Part shown: positions 32,365 through 39,543 of the stretch, in pieces | Position numbering within the stretch: position 1 is the first letter of the stretch | How the letters are laid out: the number at the start of each line of letters is the position of its first letter | Assembly: GCA_002482805.1 (NCBI GenBank) | Contig: DLGR01000047.1 | Coordinates: 9,076-49,348, forward strand | Direction of reading: 5' to 3' | Source of the DNA: Micavibrio sp. UBA7689 | GTDB lineage: Bacteria > Pseudomonadota > Alphaproteobacteria > Micavibrionales > Micavibrionaceae | Length of the DNA stretch: 40,273 bases | The notes under the pieces: model-generated | What the model was told of the DNA's origin: nothing | What the model saw: only the letters and a program-made list of their open reading frames with translations | The model's database searches: none | Translations under genes and position numbers: made by a program

Positions 32365-33396
32365 ATGGACGCAGCAATACTCGTAAAAGACGTGGCCATT
32401 ATCGGCGCGGGACCTTCGGGCCTTTTTTCCGTGTTTGAATGCGGGATGCTGGGGCTTTCTGCCGTTGTGTTCGACGCCTTGCCCGAAATCGGCGGCCAAT
32501 GCACGGCGCTCTACCCTGAAAAACCAATCTACGACATTCCTGGCTGCCCCGAAGTACTTGCGGGTGATCTCATCCACAATTTGGAACGCCAAGCGGCACC
32601 ATTCGGTCCTGAATACCGCTTAAACCAACAAGTTGTAGCGATAAGCAAAGAAAGTGGCTTTTGGAATATAAGGACATCCCAGGGTGTAGTGGCAAAGGTA
32701 TCTGCGATAGTGATCGCAGCAGGCGGAGGGGCCTTTGGCCCAAACCGTCCCCCCTTAGAAGACATCGAAAAATACGAAGGTACGGGCGTTCAGTACATGG
32801 TACGCCGCAAAGATGACTTTAAAGGAAAGAACGTTGTCATCGCCGGTGGTGGTGACTCGGCTGTCGATTGGGCTTTGTCGCTCGCACCGATTGCGAACAC
32901 CCTGTATGTCGTCCATAGACGTGATAAATTCCGCGCTTCTCCCGAAAGCGTACGTCAGATGGAAGCGCTATCCGTGGTAAAAAAACTGGAATTGGTGGTG
33001 CCTTACCAGCTGAAATCGCTAGTTGGTGTCTCAGAAAACGGCCAAATGTCGCTTAAAGGAGTTATTGTATCATCTGAGGAACATGGTGACCGTGTACTTA
33101 CCGCGGATGTACTGTTGCCATTTTATGGGCTGGCGTCCGAACTGGGTCCTCTGGCAGATTGGGGGCTTGGCATAGACCACAACCATATCATCGTTGACCC
33201 GTACACGTGCCAGACGAACATAGACGGAATATATGCAATTGGCGACATTGCCGCTTATAAGAACAAATTGAAATTAATCCTTACCGGATTTAATGAGGCC
33301 GCCCTTTCAGCCCATGCTATCCGCAAGCAAATTTACCCGCTTGAAGAGCTTCATTTTGAATATTCGACCACGAAGGGCCTGCCTTCTGCCGCCTAA
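32365..33396 (+). CDS. Ferredoxin--NADP+ reductase (thioredoxin-reductase-like type)
   Basis: Transfers electrons between NADPH and ferredoxin/flavodoxin through FAD. With the start at 32365 it has 343 residues. It shows the FAD-binding GAGPSG at residues 14-19, the family block ALYPEKPIYDIPGCPEVLAG, the NADP-binding GGGDSAVDWA, RRDKFRASPESV, and IYAIGDIAAYKNKLKLILTG near the C-terminus, where typical thioredoxin reductases carry a GD.A motif. The redox-active CxxC of thioredoxin reductase is missing, as expected for this FNR type. The open frame runs back to a GTG at 32329, but the homologous part begins at the ATG at 32365. The gene is divergent from tsaE and followed 18 bases later by a small secreted protein gene. 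Confidence 0.93.
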   Translation: MDAAILVKDVAIIGAGPSGLFSVFECGMLGLSAVVFDALPEIGGQCTALYPEKPIYDIPGCPEVLAGDLIHNLERQAAPFGPEYRLNQQVVAISKESGFWNIRTSQGVVAKVSAIVIAAGGGAFGPNRPPLEDIEKYEGTGVQYMVRRKDDFKGKNVVIAGGGDSAVDWALSLAPIANTLYVVHRRDKFRASPESVRQMEALSVVKKLELVVPYQLKSLVGVSENGQMSLKGVIVSSEEHGDRVLTADVLLPFYGLASELGPLADWGLGIDHNHIIVDPYTCQTNIDGIYAIGDIAAYKNKLKLILTGFNEAALSAHAIRKQIYPLEELHFEYSTTKGLPSAA

Positions 33397-33414
33397 CTGG
33401 GATATACTTATTAT

Positions 33415-33813
33415 ATGAACCACGCGCTTCTCATTCTCCTGCTGCTTTTGTCCATTCCCGCCTATGCCCAAACCGTTGCGGGTGAGGGAAAAGAGGGCGA
33501 AATCACCGCCGCCCCGATCTGTACCGATCTTACCAACCGTTCGGCCCAGACAATCATAGGGACGATCACGACCGCGTCCCAAACCATAGATACGGGAGAT
33601 GTTGTCAAGCACCGGAGCAATTTCCGCCTCGATGCGGGTGCGAAACAAAAGATCTGTGCCGCGGGTCCATTCTTCGAGGGCCGCCGCGTAGCTTTGGTTC
33701 TACGTACGGTGATCCCGCTTTTTGAGTGTAAGACGACGCTCGAGAGGGAAATTTTCCTCGATGCCACACCTCAGGACGACGGCACGACCAAATTGTCTGC
33801 AACCTGTTCATAA
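33415..33813 (+). CDS. Small exported protein of unknown function
   Basis: A 132-residue protein with a clear signal peptide (MNHALLILLLLLSIPAYAQ, cleavage after about residue 18), so the mature part is periplasmic or secreted. The mature domain is about 113 residues, with four cysteines (PIC, KIC, FEC, ATC) that could form two disulfides, and beta-rich segments such as VALVLRTVIPLFEC. I do not recognise the family; a conserved cysteine spacing of this sort (IC.DL.N.......G.I.T) occurs in some alphaproteobacterial uncharacterised proteins, but that is only an impression. It follows the reductase gene by 18 bases and its stop lies 10 bases from the stop of the convergent divL-like gene, without a visible terminator. 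Confidence 0.8.
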   Translation: MNHALLILLLLLSIPAYAQTVAGEGKEGEITAAPICTDLTNRSAQTIIGTITTASQTIDTGDVVKHRSNFRLDAGAKQKICAAGPFFEGRRVALVLRTVIPLFECKTTLEREIFLDATPQDDGTTKLSATCS

Positions 33814-33823
33814 TTAAAGAGAA

Positions 33824-36121
33824 TTAGAGGCGCACGGTGACCGTTGTGCCTTTGCCCTGCTCAGAATCGAGGGCAATAGCGCCGCCGTGCAGTTCTATAA
33901 TATTTTTAACGAGGGCCAAGCCTAATCCCGCGCCCGCATGGCCATGGACGAGGGCTGCGGCGTTGGTACGTTCGAACGGTTGGAAAACGCGCTCCATATC
34001 TTCCGGGGAAATGCCGACACCCGTGTCTTGAATAGATATTTCTACTCCGTCCCCGATTTTGTGTGCAGAAATGCTTATGGTGCCCCCTTCGGGCGTAAAA
34101 TTGATCGCATTGCGGATCAAATTCAATAAAGCCTGCTTCAAGCGCCGCTCATCAGCTTCCACACTGCCTATATTCTGGGGACATGATATTTTTATCTCCA
34201 ACTTGTTCTTGCGTGCCCATTCTGTAATCAGGTCGCCAAGGCTTTCGAGCAATGTTTTGATTTTGACCGGCGTTTTCTTGAGCTCGAGGTAGCCCGCTTC
34301 GATCGTCGCGAGATCGAGAATATCGTCAATCAGACTGACGAGACGCGTGCCGGACTCCTGAATACCGCTCGTATATTCCTTCTGGCGCTCGTTGAGCGGC
34401 CCGAAATATTGGTGGCCCAAGATCTCGGAAAAACCCATGATCGCATTCAGCGGCGTCCTGAGCTGGTAGGAAACATTGGCCAAAAAGTCAGTCTTAAGCT
34501 GCTCTGCAGCCTCCAAAGCGGCCGCTTTATCGCGCAATGCGTTCTCCACGCGGGTAGAGGCCGTAACATCGTAGTACGAAACCATCACGCCCCCGTCGGG
34601 TAAGGGCTGGGTCGCGAACCAGATATGGATATCATCGGCTCGCGCCAATTGGCCTTCGCGTTCGACGCGGTCAAGGCCGTGGGAGAGGAATTCGCGGCGG
34701 GTTGCGGGCCAGTTTTTCTGCTCGAAAAAGCCCTCCTTGCGATCGATGATTTTGTTGATGTGGGGGCTACCCTCAAGTTCCTCAGGGTTGAGCTTCCACA
34801 ACTCGGCGAAAGCGGGATTCCAGAGTTTCAGGCGACCGTCGCTGCCGTAGACCACGACGCTTTCGGCGAGGTTGTCGAGCGTTTCCTTTTGCACGGCTAT
34901 GAGGGTGTTGTAGGAGGATTCCAGTTCAAGGCGAGAGGTCACGTCCTCGAAGGTCATCATCAGCCCGCCCATCGGATGCGGCACAGCCAAAAGGCGCACG
35001 GCGCTGCCGTCTGGAAGATAGAGCATATCTTCGTGGGGCTCGATCAGACGGGTGAACATATCCAGCCAGCCCTGCTTGTATTTCCTGAAATCCGCTTGTT
35101 CGGGAAGACGGCGGTTGTCACGCAGTTTTTCGAGAATATCGCCTAGTTTGGGTTTGGAATTGAGCCATTGCTCCTCCAGTCCCCATTGTGCAGCAAAAGC
35201 GGTGTTGAAAAACTCGAGCCCCTGATCGGCGGAAAAAATGGCGATGGCGCTACGTAATTGTTCCAAAAGGGTTTTATTGGCGCTACGGTGGCGGGTAAGC
35301 TCGTTGGCAAGATCTTCTTCGCGCGTTGCGTCCCGCGCGAAGCCCAGTGTGCGGGTAGTGCCGGGAACAGGGATTTCCTGAAATTCCATCAAACGGCGTT
35401 TGCCCGCAACAATCACATGGGTGGTCGAACTTTGAAGTTTACCCTCGCTTAAGGCATCGCGCGCCATTTCCTTTAAACTGCGGGTCTGGTTCTTGCCCGA
35501 AAGGGTGATTTCGACCTGGGTTTCGCGAATGGATTTGGCGTCGTCGCCTGCGAATAATGCTGCATAGGATTTGTTGACCCAGATCAGGTCCGTCGTTCCG
35601 TCTCTCATCCATACGGGGAAGGGCAGGGAATCGAGCGCCCCCCCCATCATATCGCCGTGCTGGGAGGCGGATTCTTTGCTGCGTTTAAGGGCAAACAACG
35701 CATCGTCTTCTTCGGAAATATCCTCGGCCCAGATGATGTTGAAACGGTCATCGCCATCCAGCGCGGAACCCGCGGCCCCCCTGAGGCAGAGCGTCTTTTT
35801 GCCCCCCGCCAGATGGACGCGGATATTGAATGATTTACCGGTATTTTCCAGGGCCAGATATTGCCCTTCCAATGCTGCAGAATCGCCAGTTTCGAGAACA
35901 GCCTGAATATCCTCCACTGCCTTGATAAGCTGTAATCCGAGGAGTGCGCAAAAACCGTCCGAATAGGCAACGCTGCCGTCTTTGTGGAAACCGCAATACT
36001 CGCCGGGGAAGGCATTTAAAAAAGCCTCAAGTCTAGCTTTCTCTACGGCCAGTTGGTCCGCGCCCGTCAGGGGGGCGAAAAGGCTGGAGAACAGGGAAGT
36101 TTTCTGCGGGGCAGGTTTCAT
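33824..36121 (-). CDS. divL: DivL-like PAS-domain pseudo-histidine kinase (Tyr in H-box)
   Basis: A 765-residue cytoplasmic sensor with several PAS or PAS-like segments (about 25-90, 160-215, 285-340, 410-470), a dimerisation/HisKA helix and a GHKL ATPase domain (about 600-765). In the H-box the phosphoacceptor histidine is replaced by Tyr552 (LANVSYQLRTPLNAIMGFSE; codon TAC at 34466-34468), as at Tyr550 of Caulobacter DivL, a pseudokinase that modulates CckA and so CtrA phosphorylation. The ATPase motifs are intact: N box LNLIRNAINFTPEGG, G1 DTGVGISPEDMERVF and G2 GAGLGLALVKNI. No clear N-terminal membrane helix is seen, unlike Caulobacter DivL, which is membrane anchored. The Tyr and domain order support the call; assignment as the true orthologue is probable but not proven. 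Confidence 0.8.
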   Translation of the reverse strand: MKPAPQKTSLFSSLFAPLTGADQLAVEKARLEAFLNAFPGEYCGFHKDGSVAYSDGFCALLGLQLIKAVEDIQAVLETGDSAALEGQYLALENTGKSFNIRVHLAGGKKTLCLRGAAGSALDGDDRFNIIWAEDISEEDDALFALKRSKESASQHGDMMGGALDSLPFPVWMRDGTTDLIWVNKSYAALFAGDDAKSIRETQVEITLSGKNQTRSLKEMARDALSEGKLQSSTTHVIVAGKRRLMEFQEIPVPGTTRTLGFARDATREEDLANELTRHRSANKTLLEQLRSAIAIFSADQGLEFFNTAFAAQWGLEEQWLNSKPKLGDILEKLRDNRRLPEQADFRKYKQGWLDMFTRLIEPHEDMLYLPDGSAVRLLAVPHPMGGLMMTFEDVTSRLELESSYNTLIAVQKETLDNLAESVVVYGSDGRLKLWNPAFAELWKLNPEELEGSPHINKIIDRKEGFFEQKNWPATRREFLSHGLDRVEREGQLARADDIHIWFATQPLPDGGVMVSYYDVTASTRVENALRDKAAALEAAEQLKTDFLANVSYQLRTPLNAIMGFSEILGHQYFGPLNERQKEYTSGIQESGTRLVSLIDDILDLATIEAGYLELKKTPVKIKTLLESLGDLITEWARKNKLEIKISCPQNIGSVEADERRLKQALLNLIRNAINFTPEGGTISISAHKIGDGVEISIQDTGVGISPEDMERVFQPFERTNAAALVHGHAGAGLGLALVKNIIELHGGAIALDSEQGKGTTVTVRL

Positions 36122-36171
36122 GATGGGTTAATTTTACGGCTTAGCGAATGCGAAAGGAAGCGATTTCGGAA

Positions 36172-37008
36172 TTACAGAATAACGGTGCGTTTGCCGTGCA
36201 TGAAGATGCGGCGCTCGGTATAAAGGGCCACGGCTTTGGCCAGAACGCGGCTCTCTATGTCCTGTCCGATATGCTGCAGTTTGGCCGGAATTTGTTCGTG
36301 GTCCACATCCTCGACGCCTTGCGCGATAATCGGTCCCTCATCCAGATCCTCGGTAGCGAAGTGGGCGGTGGCACCGATGATTTTGACGCCCCGCTCATAG
36401 GCCTGATGATAGGGCTTCGCGCCTTTGAATCCGGGCAAAAACGAATGGTGGATGTTAATGATGTGGCCGCTATGCTGCGCACAAAATGCTGCACTTAAAA
36501 TCTGCATGTAACGCGCCATTAAAATGAGCTCGGACCCCGTATTTTGTATGACGGATTCGATCTGTTTTTCTTGTGCAGCTTTGTCATTTCCGACAGGGAA
36601 ATGATGGAATGGAATTTTATTGCTTTCGGCCAACGGGTGCAGCAAATCATGGTTGGAAACTATTCCCGTAATGTCTATCGGCAGAGCTTTGGTGCGCCAG
36701 CGATAAAGCAAATCGTGCAGGCAATGATCCGCGGTGGTGACGAGAATGAGCGTTTTTACGGGAGCCGCAAGGTCACAGATCTCCCAATCCATTTTGAAGC
36801 GGGCGGCCACTTCGGGGAAACGGGTTTTGAACCCTCCAAGGCAGTCCGGCTCCAGCGCACGGAATACAACCCGCATGAAAAAACGGCCCGAAAACGGGTC
36901 GAAGAATTGGGAGGATTCTTCGATGTTGCACTGGTTGTTGGATAGGGTGGTAGCGACGGCGGCGACAATGCCGGGCTGGTCCACGCAATGGAGGCGAAGC
37001 ACATTCAT
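36172..37008 (-). CDS. purU: Formyltetrahydrofolate deformylase
   Basis: Hydrolyses 10-formyltetrahydrofolate to formate and tetrahydrofolate, keeping folate pools balanced and supplying formate. The 278-residue protein has an N-terminal ACT domain (RLHCVDQPGIVAAVATTLS, about 5-75) and a formyl-transferase catalytic domain (about 85-278). The catalytic region reads SGHIINIHHSFLPGFKGAKP, with the N and H of the transformylase triad, then IGATAHFATEDLDEGPIIAQ, carrying the aspartate. The ATG at 37008 follows an AAGGGAAG site. It lies 50 bases upstream of the divL-like gene in the same direction, so the two may share a transcript. Between it and the lipoprotein gene are 56 bases. Confidence 0.95.
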   Translation of the reverse strand: MNVLRLHCVDQPGIVAAVATTLSNNQCNIEESSQFFDPFSGRFFMRVVFRALEPDCLGGFKTRFPEVAARFKMDWEICDLAAPVKTLILVTTADHCLHDLLYRWRTKALPIDITGIVSNHDLLHPLAESNKIPFHHFPVGNDKAAQEKQIESVIQNTGSELILMARYMQILSAAFCAQHSGHIINIHHSFLPGFKGAKPYHQAYERGVKIIGATAHFATEDLDEGPIIAQGVEDVDHEQIPAKLQHIGQDIESRVLAKAVALYTERRIFMHGKRTVIL

Positions 37009-37064
37009 GCCTCATCTTCCCTTGAAAAAACCATCCCTGCAATAGCCAGATTTACAACGTATTC

Positions 37065-37409
37065 TTATTGATATTTTGCGAAAAATCCTGCCGACGAGCC
37101 ATTCAATGTGCAGGTTTTGCCGTCATGATCCTTGAAAAGAATTATAGTATGTATCAAGCCTTCGGTTGAGCCGGACATTTGAAACATTTGCTTTATCTGT
37201 TGTGCTGATGATTTTTGCAGGATATCTGCCGCCATGATCACGCATTCTGAAGAGCGGCCCGCAGGGAGGCTCTCCGACAACATCTCAAATGCTGCGGTTC
37301 TGTAGGGCATATCAGGCGATGTTGTTTGTTCGTTTTCTCCGCACGCCGCGAGCAGGACAAGGGAGAGCGTACCAGCCGTAACCGCCTTGGTTTTTTGCGA
37401 TATTTTCAT
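37065..37409 (-). CDS. Small lipoprotein of unknown function
   Basis: A 114-residue protein with a lipoprotein signal peptide: basic start, hydrophobic core LSLVLLAAC and lipobox cysteine at residue 23. The mature part is about 91 residues, polar, with two cysteines (SECV and KTCTL) and no recognisable domain. It is divergent from the XRE-type regulator gene over a 130-base AT-rich gap with two inverted repeats, so it is a candidate target of that regulator. Downstream, in the same direction, is purU, 56 bases away. I see no homologue. Confidence 0.75.
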   Translation of the reverse strand: MKISQKTKAVTAGTLSLVLLAACGENEQTTSPDMPYRTAAFEMLSESLPAGRSSECVIMAADILQKSSAQQIKQMFQMSGSTEGLIHTIILFKDHDGKTCTLNGSSAGFFAKYQ

Positions 37410-37444
37410 TCTGTTTTTCCTTTTCTTTGGTCAAACAAAGCGTA

Positions 37445-37468
37445 ATGGATAATCGCTATATTATCCAT
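37445..37468. promoter_or_regulatory. Candidate operator 1 between lipoprotein and XRE regulator
   Basis: Perfect 9-base inverted repeat ATGGATAAT-(6 bases)-ATTATCCAT, about 36 bases upstream of the lipoprotein start (37409). Its form, symmetrical half-sites with a 6-base centre, suits a dimeric helix-turn-helix protein. Confidence 0.5.
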
Positions 37469-37502
37469 AATATTAAAGCTGTTATTATTTTAAATATGTT
37501 TT

Positions 37503-37520
37503 TAGTATATATTAATACTA
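37503..37520. promoter_or_regulatory. Candidate operator 2 upstream of the XRE regulator
   Basis: Inverted repeat TAGTAT-(6 bases)-ATACTA, with the same 6-base centre as operator 1, about 20 bases before the regulator ATG, just upstream of its predicted -10 (TATAAA at 37528-37533). It would suit autoregulation. Confidence 0.4.
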
Positions 37521-37539
37521 TATCGTATATAAATAACTT

Positions 37540-38214
37540 ATGATTACTTTTGATCAGGTCAGAGCAGCGCGTGGATTACTGGACTGGAGCCAGAAAGATC
37601 TGGCGCAAAAATCGGGGGTATCATTGCCCGCGCTTAATAATTTCGAGCGTGGTGCTGTCATCCCAAGAGAAACCACGTTAAACTTGATCCAACAAACGTT
37701 CGAACTTCATGATATTGAATTTATCGGTGAAACGGGTGTTCAGAAACAAAGCGAATTGTTCAGTTTCAAACGTCTGCAAGGGCCCCATTTTGCTGACCTT
37801 ATAACCAAAGACATCGTATCTTGCTTGCGTCCGCCTTATGAATTGCTGGCAGTAGGGATGAGCGAGGAGCCTTTCCAGAAATATTCAAAAAACGATGACA
37901 AATTGTTCGCGCAGCATATGCAAAATCATAAGATCAAACACCGCACAATTATTTCGTCGGACACGCGGTTTTTGGTTTTAAAGCCGGAACATTATAGAAT
38001 GCTACCGCCGGCTATGGTGGGGTCCATCTACTGGTTTACCTATGTCGACCGTTTTTGCATCGTAAACTGGAAGAAACCCGCGCACGCATTGTGGGTCCGT
38101 AACAAATCTATCGCCGAAGTTTATCAGAATCAATTTGATGCTCTTTGGCGCTCCGCATATAAAATACCCGATCATGTGCTCATGGAAATTTCAGTCAAAA
38201 AATCAACACCTTAA
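37540..38214 (+). CDS. XRE-type helix-turn-helix regulator with C-terminal domain
   Basis: A 224-residue protein with an XRE/Cro-like helix-turn-helix at about residues 5-55 (VRAARGLLDWSQKDLAQKSG followed by SLPALNNFERG) and a C-terminal domain of about 160 residues. The tail contains IISSDTRFLVLKPEHYRMLP, VDRFCIVNWKKP and AEVYQNQFDALWRSAY; the ending resembles the phospholipase D-like sensor fold of TrmB-type regulators, though I am not certain. The TATAAA at 37528-37533 is so near the ATG that the mRNA may be leaderless; no Shine-Dalgarno is seen. The surrounding DNA is clearly more AT-rich than the window average, consistent with recent acquisition. It probably represses itself and the divergent lipoprotein gene through the two inverted repeats. 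Confidence 0.85.
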   Translation: MITFDQVRAARGLLDWSQKDLAQKSGVSLPALNNFERGAVIPRETTLNLIQQTFELHDIEFIGETGVQKQSELFSFKRLQGPHFADLITKDIVSCLRPPYELLAVGMSEEPFQKYSKNDDKLFAQHMQNHKIKHRTIISSDTRFLVLKPEHYRMLPPAMVGSIYWFTYVDRFCIVNWKKPAHALWVRNKSIAEVYQNQFDALWRSAYKIPDHVLMEISVKKSTP

Positions 38215-38216
38215 GC

Positions 38217-38237
38217 ATTGCCATATGGCGGTTTTTT
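38217..38237 (+). terminator. Possible terminator after the XRE regulator
   Basis: A short hairpin (ATTGCC-ATAT-GGCGGT, two G-U pairs) followed by a T run, just after the regulator stop. The last bases overlap the queD-like stop codon. Weak stem, so confidence is low. Confidence 0.4.
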
Positions 38238-38592
38238 ATTGGCCGTTATAGATGCAGCCCTCATGGAGTGTGTCGACGGAAACAGCCACTTCGGAGAGTT
38301 GGGGTAATGAGGGTTTGGCTTTGTTCCAGATCCAGACCGTAACATTCTCCATCGTGGGGTTTTCAAGGCCGGGCACGTCGTTAAGGGTTGTATGATCGAG
38401 TTCTTTGTAGAGAGCGTTGATTGTAGCCGCAACATAGGAGAAATCAGCCAACAAGCCAGTTTTGGAATCAGGTTCCCCCTCGCAGGTCAGGCGCACGCGG
38501 TATGAATGGCCGTGCATATGCTGGGGACCGGAAGACGGTCCAGTAACTACGTAATGAGCCGCCTCGAAAAAAAACTCTTTATATCGTTTCAT
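38236..38592 (-). CDS. QueD/PTPS-like protein lacking the catalytic cysteine
   Basis: A 118-residue member of the 6-pyruvoyl-tetrahydropterin synthase/6-carboxytetrahydropterin synthase family. Zinc ligands H13 (FEAAH), H27 and H29 (HMHGHSY) and the catalytic D66-H67 (KELDHTTLND) are present. The cysteine that E. coli QueD has four residues before the first HGH histidine (C27) is replaced by Pro23, and the final acid of the C-terminal CIY.GE motif is Gln118. Cysteines at C37 and C113 do not occupy that site. The protein therefore probably lacks normal QueD chemistry, or uses a different acid/base, or acts on another pterin. It begins 12 bases after the DMT transporter stop, and is the last gene of an ahcY-transporter-queD-like run. 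No queC or queE is nearby. Confidence 0.85.
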   Translation of the reverse strand: MKRYKEFFFEAAHYVVTGPSSGPQHMHGHSYRVRLTCEGEPDSKTGLLADFSYVAATINALYKELDHTTLNDVPGLENPTMENVTVWIWNKAKPSLPQLSEVAVSVDTLHEGCIYNGQ

Positions 38593-38604
38593 GCATTTTG
38601 CCTT

Positions 38605-39540
38605 TTATGCCTCTTGCGAAACGATCTTTTTGCCGAAAAAACTGGTGCCTTTTCCGATAGTGCCATAACGCGTAACCATGGCACCCAAAACCAGCATCAC
38701 GGCCGATACGATCGTTTTGTCGCCAATATGTACGCCCAGCAACATATGCGCGAAGAACAAAGAGAACCACGGAATGAAATCCGCCATAAGGCTGAGGACG
38801 ATAACGTTGCCTTTCCGCATACCGAGGTCCCATGACACATATGCTAGGAAGCCAAAGAAGGAGTAGCCAATAAGGAACAGAATCCAAAATGCACTTTTTG
38901 GCTCGGAAAACACGGTCGGATCTACCAAAAATGCTGCAGGCAGCAAAGGGATCAGTGCCATTTGATAAAACGGTATAACCGTTCCCGCTCCTGTTTCTTC
39001 GCCGTATTTACGGGACAGGGCGGAATATATACCCCATGCATTTGCACCAATAAATACAACTGCAAAACTAATATAATCCAACGGCTTCAGGTCCCCCATA
39101 GAAGACAAAACAAGGTCGCCTGCAATTTCGACGGTCAATGCCCCTATAATTATAGCGAGGCCTGTAAGGAAATACGGCCAGCGTGTAACTTGTACCCCAG
39201 CGATCAGCACGGAATACAGGATTACGGCGGTGGGCCAGAAATAGTTTAGAAGAATGACCAGCGGAACATATTTTGTCTGAACCATAAGCGCAGCAAAACT
39301 GAAGCAGAGTATATGGAATGACATAAAAAATCCGCGCCAGTAGAACGCGGGATTTTTAAAGATAGCCTTATCCCATTTGGTCTTGCGGTATTTTTGATAT
39401 GCGAAGCCGAGAGCTGCCATGACGGCAAAAGAAATGCCGTTGCTTGCAAGCAGGCCGATTTCCAGTTGGAATATGCGGGACATGGGAATGGCCATGCCCC
39501 ACCATACAACCGAAAATGCCCCCAGCCATGTCGGATTCAT
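38605..39540 (-). CDS. DMT/EamA-family transporter (YddG-like)
   Basis: A 311-residue inner membrane protein with about ten hydrophobic helices in two homologous halves, the drug/metabolite transporter fold. Segments such as PLVILLNYFWPTAVILYSVL and NAWGIYSALSRKYGEETG recall the YddG group, which exports aromatic amino acids; the real substrate is unknown. It begins 3 bases after the ahcY stop, so it is almost certainly co-transcribed with ahcY. This neighbourhood could suggest export of a methyl-cycle-linked amino acid (methionine or homocysteine-derived), but that is inference. No Shine-Dalgarno is obvious, so it may rely on translational coupling. Confidence 0.88.
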   Translation of the reverse strand: MNPTWLGAFSVVWWGMAIPMSRIFQLEIGLLASNGISFAVMAALGFAYQKYRKTKWDKAIFKNPAFYWRGFFMSFHILCFSFAALMVQTKYVPLVILLNYFWPTAVILYSVLIAGVQVTRWPYFLTGLAIIIGALTVEIAGDLVLSSMGDLKPLDYISFAVVFIGANAWGIYSALSRKYGEETGAGTVIPFYQMALIPLLPAAFLVDPTVFSEPKSAFWILFLIGYSFFGFLAYVSWDLGMRKGNVIVLSLMADFIPWFSLFFAHMLLGVHIGDKTIVSAVMLVLGAMVTRYGTIGKGTSFFGKKIVSQEA

Positions 39541-39543
39541 GGC

